A stretch of DNA of 64,000 nt from Solibacillus sp. FSL H8-0523 (GCF_038051985.1 NZ_CP150291.1:2914001-2978000); one strand, 5' to 3'; positions 44,866-55,914 are shown, counted from the first letter of the stretch. The notes: generated by a model from the letters alone, not told the origin. Program-made: numbers and translations.

Positions 44866-46563
44866 TTATTCATTTACCATTAATACATATACGTTTGATG
44901 TTGAACTAGCTATTGCAGTAATATGATCTGTTGCTTTCACGTCATTAATAGTGATAACTTTACCGTTTTTCACAATCATCGCTTTCGATACATCAATCGA
45001 TAACGCACCATAGCGTGAGCTCCAGCTACCATCTCTATTCCATTGGCTACTATCTTTTATCGATATTTTTTGTGTACTATAGTTCACCGAGTCAACGCGT
45101 CCTGTTAACGTTAATGTTGCAAGTTTTTCACCAGGAACAAAGTGAATCCCTTGAATATGACCATCATTTACATAAAAATACCCGTAATACGGATTTGGTG
45201 AGTTTGAATAGCTATCATATAAATCTAAATCAAGCTCAGGAATTACTTTGAATTTTGAAGAACGGTCGATTTCTGAAGCAATAGTTGAATTACTAAATGC
45301 AAACGGTGTAATTGTGCTATTCGAATTCCAGAAATGATTATTAAAGTGTTCTAAATTTGATAATTCCACCTGATAAGCACCTACATCAGCTACATCAATA
45401 CGACCAAAGTATAGGTCATATTTTGATAAGTTTGGAGCAATAAATGCATCATTTGAAATGTTTACAACATGAGCATACTCACTTTTCGTTGCACCATCCG
45501 TTAATACAAATGCCGTAGTAGCAATTGGCGATTGATTTGAACCTAATGAAATTAACCCCTCCGGCTCTACTAGACGCCCATTACGAATTAAAATCGAACC
45601 TTTATGATATTGAATTTTTAATGTATTACGTAATGTCAACGTGTTGACATTTAACGATACACGATCAATAGGTTGATAGTACGTTCGTTCATTTTTAGCT
45701 AAGACAATCATTTTATCTACGACTTCTTTGCTAAATTGTTTTTTCGTTACAAAATAAATTTCACTATTTTTATAGTTCTTTAACTGTGCCTTTGAAATTT
45801 TTTTATTGCCTACATAAATCGAAGTCTTATTTGTAAATGTATATGTCTTTTGCGCTGTTGTCGTATCTGTGCCAAAGCGCCAATTCAATAATGGGTGTAT
45901 ATTTTTAACAACCATTGAATTTTTCGTAGTGTTAACTGAATTCACGTTTGCCTTATATAATTCTTCAACTAATGCCGCTGAACTAATAATATAAATTTCG
46001 GCTATACGAGACGTTTTTGCCGTTGCAAACTTTAAGCGCACACGGTCACCAACATAAATTGCACTCACATCAACAGATCCGTTATTTTTGAACACTTCTG
46101 TACTACTTGAAATCGAATAATTCTTTGCAGAAGAGCCATCCACCTTCACTTGAAGTTGTAAGCCGTTCGGATCTACCGATGTAACCGTACCTGTTAATTG
46201 CTTTGTATTTGCAACAATTGAGCCATCCTCAACATTTGTTAAAGCTCGCATTTCTTTGATTTTATTAAGTTTTGTCGTTATTGTAACGGTCATCCCGTTT
46301 TTAAAGCCTTCAATCGTTGTTAACGTATTATTAATGTAAAACTGGTTTGTATTGGCTACTTGGAATGTACCTAATGTACCACTATTATTTTTCAATGTGA
46401 TCGATTTTAGCGTACGTGTCACCGTACCATCTTTTGCTTCAGTTTCTGTATATTGTGCGCTTACAAAAGTATATGTAGTTGCTGCCTCAGCTGTCTTTCC
46501 CATTGGAAAAATTGCTAAAACAACCATAATTGCCAATAACGCTATTGCCCATTTCTTTAGCAA
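44866..46563 (-). CDS. Secreted beta-rich protein of unknown function
   Basis: A 565-residue protein with a clear signal peptide (about 1-27, ALLAIMVVLAIFPMGKTAEA). The mature part looks like a string of small beta-barrel modules: similar segments recur, for example TGTVTSVDPNGLQLQV with YVGDRVRLKF, and TGRVDSVNYSTQKISI with VKATDHITAI. No catalytic motif, SLH domain or anchor is visible. It leads the three-gene exported cluster between ysxC and hemA. I do not recognise the family. Confidence 0.75.
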   Translation of the reverse strand: MLKKWAIALLAIMVVLAIFPMGKTAEAATTYTFVSAQYTETEAKDGTVTRTLKSITLKNNSGTLGTFQVANTNQFYINNTLTTIEGFKNGMTVTITTKLNKIKEMRALTNVEDGSIVANTKQLTGTVTSVDPNGLQLQVKVDGSSAKNYSISSSTEVFKNNGSVDVSAIYVGDRVRLKFATAKTSRIAEIYIISSAALVEELYKANVNSVNTTKNSMVVKNIHPLLNWRFGTDTTTAQKTYTFTNKTSIYVGNKKISKAQLKNYKNSEIYFVTKKQFSKEVVDKMIVLAKNERTYYQPIDRVSLNVNTLTLRNTLKIQYHKGSILIRNGRLVEPEGLISLGSNQSPIATTAFVLTDGATKSEYAHVVNISNDAFIAPNLSKYDLYFGRIDVADVGAYQVELSNLEHFNNHFWNSNSTITPFAFSNSTIASEIDRSSKFKVIPELDLDLYDSYSNSPNPYYGYFYVNDGHIQGIHFVPGEKLATLTLTGRVDSVNYSTQKISIKDSSQWNRDGSWSSRYGALSIDVSKAMIVKNGKVITINDVKATDHITAIASSTSNVYVLMVNE

Positions 46564-46661
46564 CTTACTTTCCCCCTCTTATATTAATTCCCTGTAATAA
46601 TTATATCAAAATGGATTGTAAAATAGTTCATTGAATACCATCCGTGGATTTGATTGTATAT

Positions 46662-46835
46662 TTATATTGACACATCAATCGTGTGACCTAATGTTGGGTG
46701 TGGAGCATCTAAAATTTCAAGTAACTGTTCTGTAGATTGCTCTTGAAATTCCAACGTTTGTTTTGTAACAGCCAATGAAACGTTTTGCATTAATTCTGCC
46801 TGTTTCATCGACATTGCTAATGCTGCAATATCCAT
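46662..46835 (-). CDS. YjfB family small protein
   Basis: A 57-residue helical protein of the YjfB type: the N-terminal MDIAALAMSMKQAELMQNVSLAVTKQTLE pattern is characteristic. B. subtilis yjfB is in the SigD (motility) regulon, but the protein function is unknown. GGGAGGTG lies six bases before the ATG at 46835; a GTG nine bases earlier lies within it. Confidence 0.8.
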   Translation of the reverse strand: MDIAALAMSMKQAELMQNVSLAVTKQTLEFQEQSTEQLLEILDAPHPTLGHTIDVSI

Positions 46836-46928
46836 CTCTAGCACCTCCCTACACCTTTTATCGACAAATACGCATAAATATCAAGTATTTAATATAGATT
46901 TGAGAAGTCAATTGCTCATTTTTGCATA

Positions 46929-46968
46929 TAAAAAAAGCAATCCCACCAAAAAAGTGAGATTGCTTTTT
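46929..46968 (-). terminator. Terminator after ysxC
   Basis: AAAAAGCAATC and TCAC-GATTGCTTTTT arms form a long stem around an AAAAAA loop just past the ysxC stop; on the minus strand a T run follows. Confidence 0.8.
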
Positions 46969-46973
46969 TCCAC

Positions 46974-47555
46974 TTAAAAACGTCCTTCGATTTCAGCCCA
47001 AGCTTCTTCAAAACCAAGACCTTTTTCTGAAGAGAAGATTAATAACGGATCTTCTCGTTCCATTTGTAATACTTCGCGGACAATCTTTTTGTGTTTATCC
47101 CATTTACCTTTCGGGATTTTGTCTGCCTTTGTCGCAACAACGATTACTGGAATGTTGTAATGCTTTAAGAAATCATACATCATTTGGTCATCATTTGTTG
47201 GATTGTGGCGGATATCGATGATTAGCACAACTGCACGTAACTGCTCGCGGCCCATGAAGTACTTTTCAATCATTTTCCCCCATGCTGCGCGTTCAGATTT
47301 TGACACTTTCGCGTAACCATAGCCTGGTACGTCAACGAAATACAGCTGCTCTTCAATACGATAAAAGTTTAACTGTTGCGTTTTACCGGGCTTTGACGAA
47401 ATACGTGCCATTGCTTTACGGCCAATCATACGATTAATGAACGAAGATTTGCCGACATTCGAACGCCCCGCTAACGCAAACTCAGGTAAACCGTCTTCTG
47501 GGAATTGTTCTTCTCGGACAAAACTTCCGATCATTTCTACGTTATGGACTTTCAT
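46974..47555 (-). CDS. ysxC: Ribosome-biogenesis GTPase YsxC/EngB
   Basis: A 193-residue essential GTPase for 50S assembly: P-loop [17 protein letters not shown]3 [12 protein letters not shown]4 TKADKIPK. It starts at the last base of the lonA stop region, so it is coupled to lonA, the usual order. Confidence 0.97.
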   Translation of the reverse strand: MKVHNVEMIGSFVREEQFPEDGLPEFALAGRSNVGKSSFINRMIGRKAMARISSKPGKTQQLNFYRIEEQLYFVDVPGYGYAKVSKSERAAWGKMIEKYFMGREQLRAVVLIIDIRHNPTNDDQMMYDFLKHYNIPVIVVATKADKIPKGKWDKHKKIVREVLQMEREDPLLIFSSEKGLGFEEAWAEIEGRF

Positions 47556-49879
47556 TACTTCCTAAAACCTCCATCTAGTGCAATCGCTAATACTTCTTCA
47601 GCTTGCGACACTAGTTTAAATGTGAGCTGCTCACGAACTGTTTCTGGAATATCATCAATATCACGTTCATTGTCTTGCGGAATAATAATCGTTGTTAAGC
47701 CAGCGCGGTGAGCACTTAACGATTTTTCCTTTAAACCACCGATAGGTAAGACACGACCACGAAGCGTCACTTCACCTGTCATACCGACTTCGCGTTTAAT
47801 CGCTTTGCCTGTAATCGCTGAAACGATTGCCGTTGTCATTGTAATACCTGCAGAAGGGCCATCCTTTGGTACAGCACCTTCTGGAACGTGAATATGAATG
47901 TCATGCTGCTCGAAATAATCGGCATCTAGTCCTAAATTGTTTGTTAACGTACGGACAAATGATAACGCGATTTGAGCAGATTCCTTCATCACATCGCCAA
48001 GCTTCCCTGTTAATACTAACTTTCCTTTACCAGGCGTTAACGAAACCTCAATTTGAAGTGTATCGCCACCAACCGTTGTGTACGCAAGACCTGTTGCGAC
48101 CCCAACTTGGTTTTCCGTTTCGGCTTGACCGTAACGGAAGCGGTGTTTACCTAGCATATCAACTAAAATTTTTGATGAAACCGTTACTTTTTTCTTTTCA
48201 TTAGAAACGATTTTCTTCGCCGCTTTACGACAAACTGTTGCAACTTGGCGCTCTAGGCCACGCACACCAGCTTCACGCGTATAATAACGAATTAAATCTG
48301 TAATTGCTTCATCTTTAATTAGTAATTGTGCTCTCTTTAAACCATGTTCCGTCATTTGCTTAGGAATTAAATGGTTTTTTGTAATTTCCACTTTCTCATA
48401 CTCGGTATAGCCTGCGATATTAATCACTTCCATACGGTCAAGCAGAGGTGCTGGAATTGTACTTAAATCATTCGCTGTTGCAATGAATAATACGTCTTGT
48501 AAATTGTACGGCTCTTCGATGTAGTGATCGCTGAACGTATTGTTTTGCTCAGGATCTAACACTTCAAGCATTGCTGCTGATGGGTCGCCACGGAAGTCAT
48601 TCGACATTTTATCGATTTCATCCAGTAAGAATACAGGATTTGTCGTCCCTGCTTTTTTCATTCCTTGAATAATACGACCCGGCATTGCACCAACATACGT
48701 ACGGCGGTGACCACGGATTTCTGATTCATCACGCACACCACCAAGTGATACACGCACAAATTTACGGTCTAAGCTTTCGGCGATTGAACGCGCTAAGCTT
48801 GTTTTACCAACACCTGGAGGTCCTGCTAAACAAAGAATCGGTCCGCGTAAGTTATTCATTAATTGACGCACAGATAAATATTCTAACACTCGCTCTTTGA
48901 CTTTTTCTAAGCCATCATGATCGCGGTTTAAAATCTCCTCTGCATACTCAATATCAATGCGGTCCTCTGTTTTTTCACTCCAAGGAATTGACACTAACCA
49001 TTCTAGGTAGTTACGAATAACACCACTCTCAGCACTTGCTGCTGGCAGTTTTTCGTAACGATCCAGCTCTTTAAACGCAACCTTTTGTGTCGATTCCGGC
49101 ATGCCTGCAGCTTCGATTTTTTTACGAAGCTCCGCAATTTCGCCCGTTTTACCGTCGCGATCGCCAAGCTCTGTTTGAATGGCTTTCATTTGCTCACGTA
49201 AATAGTATTCCTTTTGCGTGCGCTCCATCGCTTGTTTTACTTTTGAGCTGATTTTCTTTTCTAAGTTCAGAATTTCTTGCTCATCATGCAAGCGAATCAT
49301 TAAATGATCTAAACGTTTTTTAATGTTTGTAATCGCTAATACTTCTTGTTTTTCACCGATTTTAAATGGTAAATGAGAAGTGATGACATCCGCTAAACGA
49401 CCTGGTTGCTCAATGTCTAAAACTGATTCAATTGTTTCTGTCGTAATTTTGTTCGACGATTTTGCATATTTTTCGAAGTAGGTTAATACCGTACGCATTA
49501 ATGCTTCTGTTTCAGAATCTTTATACGTTTCGTCCTCAAAAATCTCTAGGTCAGCAATTGTAAATTTATCTGATTCTTCATAGCTCAGCATTTTTGCTCG
49601 GTGTAAGCCCTCTACTAAAATGCGTAGTGTACCGTTTGGTAATTTTAGCATTTGCTTCACTTTTGCTAATGTACCCATTTCAAACAAGTCTGATTTTACC
49701 GGAGCTTCAACACGTAAATCTTTTTGTGTAACTAAAAAGATTGTGCTATCTCCTAACATTGCATGTTCTAGTGCAGCGATTGAACGCTCACGTCCCACAT
49801 CAATATGTAAAACCATTGTGGGGTATACTAAAAGTCCTCTTAAAGGTAAAACTGGCATATTCGTTAATTTTTTCGTCAC
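47555..49879 (-). CDS. lonA: ATP-dependent protease LonA
   Basis: A 774-residue Lon: N-terminal substrate domain ([25 protein letters not shown]), AAA+ module with Walker [14 protein letters not shown] and Walker [10 protein letters not shown], and C-terminal Ser-Lys protease domain with [11 protein letters not shown] and [13 protein letters not shown]. The GTG at 49879 is the start, eight bases after GGAGGTGA; an ATG-initiated extension to 49963 has no support. The second Lon (lonB) of B. subtilis, normally between lonA and clpX, is absent. Confidence 0.97.
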   Translation of the reverse strand: MTKKLTNMPVLPLRGLLVYPTMVLHIDVGRERSIAALEHAMLGDSTIFLVTQKDLRVEAPVKSDLFEMGTLAKVKQMLKLPNGTLRILVEGLHRAKMLSYEESDKFTIADLEIFEDETYKDSETEALMRTVLTYFEKYAKSSNKITTETIESVLDIEQPGRLADVITSHLPFKIGEKQEVLAITNIKKRLDHLMIRLHDEQEILNLEKKISSKVKQAMERTQKEYYLREQMKAIQTELGDRDGKTGEIAELRKKIEAAGMPESTQKVAFKELDRYEKLPAASAESGVIRNYLEWLVSIPWSEKTEDRIDIEYAEEILNRDHDGLEKVKERVLEYLSVRQLMNNLRGPILCLAGPPGVGKTSLARSIAESLDRKFVRVSLGGVRDESEIRGHRRTYVGAMPGRIIQGMKKAGTTNPVFLLDEIDKMSNDFRGDPSAAMLEVLDPEQNNTFSDHYIEEPYNLQDVLFIATANDLSTIPAPLLDRMEVINIAGYTEYEKVEITKNHLIPKQMTEHGLKRAQLLIKDEAITDLIRYYTREAGVRGLERQVATVCRKAAKKIVSNEKKKVTVSSKILVDMLGKHRFRYGQAETENQVGVATGLAYTTVGGDTLQIEVSLTPGKGKLVLTGKLGDVMKESAQIALSFVRTLTNNLGLDADYFEQHDIHIHVPEGAVPKDGPSAGITMTTAIVSAITGKAIKREVGMTGEVTLRGRVLPIGGLKEKSLSAHRAGLTTIIIPQDNERDIDDIPETVREQLTFKLVSQAEEVLAIALDGGFRK

Positions 49880-49983
49880 GCGGGTATTCACCTCCATCCG
49901 AATCTTTAAAAAAAACCCGCATTTGTAGTATGTGTCAGCTATTGATAAAATTTTCATCGCCAATATGTATTTTCTATTTGTAA

Positions 49984-50036
49984 GAAAAAGCTGACTTTGG
50001 ACTTGTTTATGAAGTCTAAGTCAGCTACATCATTGG
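49984..50036 (-). terminator. Terminator after clpX
   Basis: AGCTGACTT (49989-49997) pairs with AAGTCAGCT (50028-50036), extended by GACTT/AAGTC, with TTTTTC following on the minus strand, just past the clpX stop. Confidence 0.75.
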
Positions 50037-50049
50037 AAAACTTCAGCGA

Positions 50050-51321
50050 TTATGCTGTTGTTTTTTCATTATCATCTTTTGTATAAACTGTACCGTCTTC
50101 TAATAATAGTTTTGGTTCAGCCTTGTCGCGAATTGTTTCTGCTGTGATGACACATTTTTTAATGTCTTCACGAGATGGTAATTCGAACATCACATCTAAC
50201 ATTGTCGCTTCGATGATTGAACGTAAGCCACGTGCACCTGTTTTACGCTCAATTGCTAATTTTGCAATTTCAACTAACGCATCAGGTTCGAACTCTAGTT
50301 CTACTTCATCAAGCTCTAACATTTTTTGATATTGTTTTGCTAATGCATTTTTCGGCTCTGTTAAGATTTGAACTAATGCATCAACATTTAATTGCTCTAA
50401 TGTCGCTAAAACTGGTAAACGACCAATAAACTCTGGAATTAAACCGAATTTTAATAAGTCTTCAGGAATTAACTGAGCCATTAATGAACCGTCTTCCTCG
50501 TTCTCTTTGTTCGGGTTTGAGCCGAAGCCGATTACTTTTTCGCCTTGACGACGTTTAATAATAGATTCGATACCGTCAAATGCACCACCTACGATAAATA
50601 GGATGCTAGATGTATCAATTTGTAAAAATTCTTGGTGTGGATGCTTACGTCCGCCTTGTGGAGGAACGCTTGCTACTGTACCTTCTAGAATTTTAAGTAA
50701 TGCTTGTTGTACACCTTCACCTGAAACATCGCGTGTAATCGATGGGTTTTCAGATTTACGTGCTACTTTATCGATTTCATCGATGTAAATAATCCCTTTT
50801 TCAGCGCGCTCGATATCATAATCGGCAGCTTGGATTAATTTTAATAAGATGTTTTCTACATCCTCACCAACGTAACCAGCTTCAGTTAAGCTTGTTGCAT
50901 CTGCAATAGCAAATGGCACATTCAGAATACGTGCTAACGTTTGAGCAAGTAATGTTTTACCACTACCAGTAGGTCCTATTAATACGATGTTCGATTTTGC
51001 TAATTCTACGTCATCAATTTTTGAATTTGAATTAATGCGCTTGTAGTGATTATATACAGCAACCGCTAATGCTTTTTTTGCACGTTCTTGCCCGATTACG
51101 TATTCACCTAAAATATTTAAAATTTCTTTAGGCTTCGGAATATCTTGGAATTCAATTTCTTCTTCGATACCAAGTTCCTCTACTACGATCTCTGAACATA
51201 ATTCGATACATTCATCACAAATATAAACACCTGGTCCTGCAACCAGCTTTCGAACTTGTTCTTGTGGCTTACCACAAAAAGAGCATTTTAAATTGCCTTT
51301 TTCATCATTAAATTTAAACAA
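50050..51321 (-). CDS. clpX: ATP-dependent Clp protease ATPase subunit ClpX
   Basis: A 423-residue unfoldase that feeds ClpP: N-terminal zinc-binding domain (CSFCGKPQ and CDECIELC), Walker [13 protein letters not shown], pore loop GYVGEDVEN, Walker [10 protein letters not shown], sensor and the IGF-type ClpP loop in KVIGFGSNP. It lies between tig and lonA as in Bacillus. Confidence 0.98.
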   Translation of the reverse strand: MFKFNDEKGNLKCSFCGKPQEQVRKLVAGPGVYICDECIELCSEIVVEELGIEEEIEFQDIPKPKEILNILGEYVIGQERAKKALAVAVYNHYKRINSNSKIDDVELAKSNIVLIGPTGSGKTLLAQTLARILNVPFAIADATSLTEAGYVGEDVENILLKLIQAADYDIERAEKGIIYIDEIDKVARKSENPSITRDVSGEGVQQALLKILEGTVASVPPQGGRKHPHQEFLQIDTSSILFIVGGAFDGIESIIKRRQGEKVIGFGSNPNKENEEDGSLMAQLIPEDLLKFGLIPEFIGRLPVLATLEQLNVDALVQILTEPKNALAKQYQKMLELDEVELEFEPDALVEIAKLAIERKTGARGLRSIIEATMLDVMFELPSREDIKKCVITAETIRDKAEPKLLLEDGTVYTKDDNEKTTA

Positions 51322-51563
51322 TTCGGTTCACCCCTATTCAAGCAACAATCTTACAAGATTCTATTCGTTTTATCAAATAAATTGACTGCACCTTGTTGCC
51401 TCGTTGTTATCAGTTATTATAGTTCAATATTGGAAAAATGCTAGATAAATAGAATAATTTTGCACTTTCATTATATTTACCATAATAAAAGAATAAAAAT
51501 CACATGTATGTATTATTGCACATTTTTCTAGTATGTATAAACTTTAAACGCTTATGTGATAAA
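51322..51563. other. Intergenic region upstream of clpX
   Basis: About 240 A/T-rich bases between clpX and the tig terminator, part of a 402-base gap. It should hold the clpX promoter; I see no clear sigma-A match or heat-shock operator. No gene is supported here. Confidence 0.35.
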
Positions 51564-51591
51564 ACAAGGTACGGAAAAAACCGTACCTTGT
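51564..51591 (-). terminator. Terminator downstream of tig
   Basis: ACAAGGTACGG (51564-51574) pairs perfectly with CCGTACCTTGT (51581-51591), followed by TTTT on the minus strand. It lies 132 bases past the tig stop. A second, weaker stem CTATTTATT/AATAAATAG (about 51666-51698) lies between them. Confidence 0.75.
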
Positions 51592-51723
51592 CATTCATTT
51601 CATCTGATTTAGTTCGATTCGCATTAGTAGATAGACGGTAGCCCAAATATGAACGCGATTAAACCGCTATTTATTCATTTCCATGGTAAATAAATAGTTT
51701 AATGAAATGGATTCATATTAAAA

Positions 51724-53010
51724 TTAGTTAATTTTAGCGTTTTCTACTAATAACTCAACTGTTTTTTGAGTGCGGATATCATTCGCAAGGATTGATGTAC
51801 CACCTAAAGCAGTTAAGATTTGGTCTTTGTTCATACCAAATTGAGTAGCCATTTTTTCGATTTCTGCATTGATTTCTTCTTCAGTAACTTCGATGCTTTC
51901 AGCTTGACCGATTGCTTCTAATACTAAAGATACTTTTACGCGGTTAGCAGCTTCTTCAGCCATTTGTGTACGTAATGCAGCTTCGTCTTGACCTGAGAAT
52001 TGGTAGTAAAGGTCTAGATTCATACCTTGAGTTTGTAAACGTTGACCAAATTCTTGGATCATACGGTCAACTTCTGTGTTGATCATACCTTGTGGAATTT
52101 CAACTTCTGCATTTTCAGCAGCTTTTTCAACTAACTCATCGCGCAATGTTGCTTCTGCGTCAGCTTCTTTGTTAGCTTTTGTAGTTTCTGTTAATTTAGC
52201 TTTTAAAGCTTCAACCGTTTCAACTTCTGGGTCGATTTCTTTTGCGAACTCATCTGTTAATTCTGGTAAAACTTTCGTTTTAACTTCTTTAACTGTTACT
52301 ACGAATTTCGCTTCTTTACCTGCTAATTCAGCAGCGTGGTATTCTTCTGGGAAAGTAACTGTTACGTCTTTAGTTTCGCCAGATTTAGTACCTACTAATT
52401 GCTCTTCGAAGCCTGGGATGAATGAACCAGAACCGATTTCAAGTGGGTAATCTTCACCTTTACCACCTTCGAATGCTTCTTCACCTACGAAACCTTCGAA
52501 ATCGATTACAGCTGTATCGCCTTCAACGATCGCTTCATCTTCTTTAATTTCTAATTCTGCTTTTTTAGCTAATTGAGCGTCAATCATAGATTGGATCTCT
52601 TCATCAGTTACTTCAGCAGATTGTTTAGTTACTTCTAAACCTTTGTAATCGCCTAATTTTGGTTCTGGTTTCACTGTTACTGTTGCAGTGTAAGTGAAGT
52701 CAGTACCTTTAGCGAAGTTTTCAGTACCAGAAACTTCTGGGTAGTCAACTGGCTCGATACCAGCTTCGTCTAATGCTGTTGGGTAAGAACCGTTAATAAC
52801 GATTTCTAAAGCATCTTGGTATAATGCTTCTACGCCATACATTTTTTCAAATACTGGACGAGGCATTTTCCCTTTACGGAAACCTGGTACGTTGATTTGT
52901 TTAACTACTTTTTTGAAAGCTTGGTCTAAAGCATTATCCACTTCTGTAGCTGGTACAGTAACTGTTAATAAGCCTTGATTACCTTCTTGTTTTTCCCATT
53001 TTACTGACAT
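51724..53010 (-). CDS. tig: Trigger factor
   Basis: A 428-residue ribosome-associated chaperone: N-terminal ribosome-binding domain with the FRKGK signature ([13 protein letters not shown]), central FKBP-type PPIase domain (about 150-240) and C-terminal chaperone domain. The ATG at 53010 has TGGAGG upstream; a longer opening is not supported. Confidence 0.98.
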   Translation of the reverse strand: MSVKWEKQEGNQGLLTVTVPATEVDNALDQAFKKVVKQINVPGFRKGKMPRPVFEKMYGVEALYQDALEIVINGSYPTALDEAGIEPVDYPEVSGTENFAKGTDFTYTATVTVKPEPKLGDYKGLEVTKQSAEVTDEEIQSMIDAQLAKKAELEIKEDEAIVEGDTAVIDFEGFVGEEAFEGGKGEDYPLEIGSGSFIPGFEEQLVGTKSGETKDVTVTFPEEYHAAELAGKEAKFVVTVKEVKTKVLPELTDEFAKEIDPEVETVEALKAKLTETTKANKEADAEATLRDELVEKAAENAEVEIPQGMINTEVDRMIQEFGQRLQTQGMNLDLYYQFSGQDEAALRTQMAEEAANRVKVSLVLEAIGQAESIEVTEEEINAEIEKMATQFGMNKDQILTALGGTSILANDIRTQKTVELLVENAKIN

Positions 53011-53117
53011 GTATATTACCTCCAAAGTTAACATTCGTTTGATTTACAAACTGTCATATATATTGTTTGACAACCATTTTAGTATAACATAGATGCACAA
53101 TGTTTCAACTTTTTTCA

Positions 53118-54092
53118 CTACCGTTGTAAATCCGACATATATTCTAATTTTTGTAAAAAATCAACAAATTCATGATTCGTCTCTGTTAATTCACCAAACA
53201 TCATTTTCACAAATTCAACATAGCCTACCGCTACATCCTCATTATTATAACCAATCCATTCGAATGGGTACAGTACAATTGCATGTTTTGCTAGTAAATG
53301 CCCTAAAACTTCTAGCATTGATGGATGTCGTTCTAACATTTCCGTAATTTTTGCTGTAACAGCTTGAAATTGAGGGAGCTTTGTTGGGAGCTCAAGCTGT
53401 GAAGGGTTTACGGTAGCCATCTTTTCAAACTTCGTAATCGCAATGTCTACATTTACTTGCTGCTCTACTAATAAAATAAGAAGTAAGCTTTGAATGAATG
53501 GATGCACCGATTCTGTTTCAATAATGGTTTTAATTTCTTCTACTAATGGGCGGATATTTTTTTCTGTCATTTCGTGAATTTGTAATAATTGTTGCTGCAC
53601 AGGCAAGCCTAAGAATTGCGTTGCTTCAAACACTTCATCATCTTCGATCTCAGCTTGCTCATAATATGCGTCTTGATTTTGTGCAATTTCTTCGTTTAAA
53701 TTTTTTAACCGTTGAAACTTTTCAATTTCTTCTGGTGGAATAACCTCTTCCTCTAATAGAGACTGAATGATTTTTTCTACTTGTTTAAATTGGCGTAGTT
53801 GCATGCAAATGGTTAAATACAGTTCCATTACTTCAAAATACATACTAGGGCCCTTCGCAAGTATATCTTCACAAATCTCTTTTGCACGATCATAATTTTT
53901 CGCCTCATATAGCGAGTAGGCAAACACACTTAACGATAATTCGTCCCCCTCGTCTAACGTGAGTGCCTGTTCAAATAAGTCATTTGCCTCCTCAAAGCGA
54001 TTTTCCTCTGCGAAAGCTTTCGCTTCATTAAACAGACGTTCAACCATACCAGGAAATAAAATGACCTTACGTTGTTCTTTTTTATTTTTCAT
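53118..54092 (-). CDS. TPR-repeat protein (YsoA-like)
   Basis: A protein of about 324 residues with TPR repeats near the N terminus (about 12-105: LFNEAKAFAEENRFEEANDLFEQALTLD, FAYSLYEAKNYDRAKEICEDIL) and a helical C-terminal region. It lies directly before tig, the place of ysoA in B. subtilis. The ATG at 54092 is chosen (GGAG 11 bases before); other in-frame ATGs upstream are possible. It probably mediates protein contacts; the role is unknown. Confidence 0.8.
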   Translation of the reverse strand: MKNKKEQRKVILFPGMVERLFNEAKAFAEENRFEEANDLFEQALTLDEGDELSLSVFAYSLYEAKNYDRAKEICEDILAKGPSMYFEVMELYLTICMQLRQFKQVEKIIQSLLEEEVIPPEEIEKFQRLKNLNEEIAQNQDAYYEQAEIEDDEVFEATQFLGLPVQQQLLQIHEMTEKNIRPLVEEIKTIIETESVHPFIQSLLLILLVEQQVNVDIAITKFEKMATVNPSQLELPTKLPQFQAVTAKITEMLERHPSMLEVLGHLLAKHAIVLYPFEWIGYNNEDVAVGYVEFVKMMFGELTETNHEFVDFLQKLEYMSDLQR

Positions 54093-54201
54093 CTCTATCA
54101 GCTCCATTAATGGCTTACATCCTTTAGTTCGCATAATACTATTTTACGCTAATATTTTTTTAAAATGCCATAAAAGTTCATAATTTTAACACTTGAAATA
54201 A

Positions 54202-54229
54202 TTTACATCGTTTGAAAATTGTATATACT
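54202..54229 (+). promoter_or_regulatory. Sigma-A-like promoter for the 54335 gene
   Basis: TTTACA (54202-54207) and TATACT (54224-54229), spacer 16 bp, about 105 bases upstream of the start of the 54335 gene. Confidence 0.5.
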
Positions 54230-54334
54230 AAGAACCAAGTTAGATATTTTTTCCATCTTTTTTCGTGTTTACTAATTCATTATTCCCGTTCGATTCCATT
54301 AATAATCTAATTCATTTTAAAGGAGTGTTACTTT

Positions 54335-54793
54335 ATGGTTGTACTTTCTCAAAACGTCTTATTAGATTTTAAGCCACGATTTGAAAAATCAGTAGAAAAT
54401 TTACCGATTTCTGTTGTTAGCCGTAGTACAGCGATCGTCAACGATGCTGAGTATCCAGTGAAATTCGACTTCATTACTGAAACATTTGTCGATTACAAAA
54501 AGCAAGTAGTGACCACAAATATTATTCAAATTGATGGGACAATTCCAGGTACCATTAAAATCGGTGCGTTAATGGTTGTCCCACAACATATCAACATTAC
54601 ATGTGAATATGAAATTTTATCCATTACGAACAATGAATTAAAAGCGTTAGTACAGGATGAAAACCCCATGCTATTATATAGTAACTGGCTACTTGAAGCG
54701 ATTGAAAATGAAACACTTGTGCTTGAAGTAAAAACAGATACTGGACAATATGTTGATTGGCCCGTTGGTATTAAAAATGCTTACTTCTTATAA
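54335..54793 (+). CDS. Hypothetical cytoplasmic protein, 152 residues
   Basis: A 152-residue protein preceded by AAAGGAGTG and ended by a UUCG-loop terminator, so a genuine monocistronic gene. It has no signal peptide, membrane helix or nucleotide motif. The sequence is mostly predicted beta (ISVVSRSTAIVN, KFDFITETFVDYKKQVVTTNIIQIDGT, KIGALMVVPQHINITCEYEI) with a short helical end. I do not recognise the family. It is divergent from the TPR gene and upstream of proC. Confidence 0.8.
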   Translation: MVVLSQNVLLDFKPRFEKSVENLPISVVSRSTAIVNDAEYPVKFDFITETFVDYKKQVVTTNIIQIDGTIPGTIKIGALMVVPQHINITCEYEILSITNNELKALVQDENPMLLYSNWLLEAIENETLVLEVKTDTGQYVDWPVGIKNAYFL

Positions 54794-54797
54794 CCCC

Positions 54798-54826
54798 CTT
54801 TGCGATGCTAATTCGTTAGTATCGCT
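54798..54826 (+). terminator. UUCG-loop terminator of the 54335 gene
   Basis: GCGATGCTAA (54798-54807), loop TTCG, TTAGTATCGC (54812-54821), then TTTTTCT. One mismatch in the stem; lies four bases past the stop. Confidence 0.9.
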
Positions 54827-54872
54827 TTTTCTATTTTAAAATAATCTTCTAAAGGCAGGAATCACTATCATT

Positions 54873-54900
54873 TTGTTTTCTTTGTTGTCTATTGTATACT
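54873..54900 (+). promoter_or_regulatory. Candidate promoter for proC
   Basis: TTGTTT (54873-54878) and TATACT (54895-54900), spacer 16 bp, about 55 bases upstream of the proC start. Confidence 0.5.
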
Positions 54901-54954
54901 AATCGCTATGCACATTTTAGTAGATAGCTATGTTAGAAAGAAGGAAAACTTTAC

Positions 54955-55764
54955 ATGAAATATGGATTTATTGGGCTTGGAAATATGGCAAGTGCCATCA
55001 TTCACGGGATGATTACGAGTGATCAATTTGCCCCTACAGATGTATACGGAATTAACCGTTCTTCGGAAAAGACAACAAAATTAGTAAATAAATATGCAAT
55101 TCAAGCGGCTTCTTCAATCGAACAATTAATGCAGGAAGTTGACGTTATTATTATAGCAGTCAAACCTCAAATGTTTGAAGATGTCATACCTACGATTCAG
55201 CAGCACCTAACAGACAATCATGTAATTATTTCAATCGCAGCCGGTAAATCACTTGAGTATTTACATGATCAACTCGGTCAAAGCACACCAATTTTCCGTG
55301 TGATGCCGAATATTAATGCAACAATTGGTGCTTCAACAAGCTGCTTCTCTACCCTTTCGGCAACTGATTCACAAAAAGCACTTGTAGAGCAATTATTTTC
55401 AACAGTTGGAACGATTGTCGAACTACCTGAAAAACTATTCTCTATTTTTACGACGATTGGCTGTGCTTCGCCTGCATTTACTTATCTTTATATCGATTCT
55501 TTAGCACGTGCAGCAGTTCGCGAAGGAATGCCAAAAGATATGGCATTAGAAATTGCAGCAAGCTCTGTACTTGGAAGTGCCAAAATGGTGCTCGAATCCG
55601 ATTCACATCCATGGGCGTTAATCGATCAGGTGTGCTCACCAGGCGGCACGACAATTCAAGGTGTCACATCACTTCAAGTCAACCATTTCGAAAGCACAAT
55701 TTACGATGCAGTCGATGCTGTCACAAATAAAGATGCATTGCTTCAAAAACAAACAGCAAAATAA
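54955..55764 (+). CDS. proC: Pyrroline-5-carboxylate reductase
   Basis: The last enzyme of proline synthesis, reducing pyrroline-5-carboxylate with NAD(P)H. The 269-residue protein has the dinucleotide motif FIGLGNMASAIIHGM at the start, IRIAVKP-type VIIIAVKPQMFEDV, RVMPNINATIGAS and the C-terminal signature QVCSPGGTTIQGV. AGAAAGGA precedes the ATG. It ends with its own terminator. Confidence 0.95.
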   Translation: MKYGFIGLGNMASAIIHGMITSDQFAPTDVYGINRSSEKTTKLVNKYAIQAASSIEQLMQEVDVIIIAVKPQMFEDVIPTIQQHLTDNHVIISIAAGKSLEYLHDQLGQSTPIFRVMPNINATIGASTSCFSTLSATDSQKALVEQLFSTVGTIVELPEKLFSIFTTIGCASPAFTYLYIDSLARAAVREGMPKDMALEIAASSVLGSAKMVLESDSHPWALIDQVCSPGGTTIQGVTSLQVNHFESTIYDAVDAVTNKDALLQKQTAK

Positions 55765-55770
55765 TCGTTC

Positions 55771-55802
55771 ACCTAGTGGTTCCACATCACTAGGTTTTTT
55801 TG
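55771..55802 (+). terminator. Terminator after proC
   Basis: ACCTAGTG (55771-55778) pairs with CACTAGGT (55788-55795), followed by a run of T, seven bases past the proC stop. Confidence 0.85.
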
Positions 55803-55914
55803 ACTTGTTTTTTTCATATATCATTACTATCAAATTCACAACACTTAAAGACAATGGGAAATAGTGAAATTTTTTCACAATTGATACATTCCTGAAAAAA
55901 ATTAAAAAACACAA

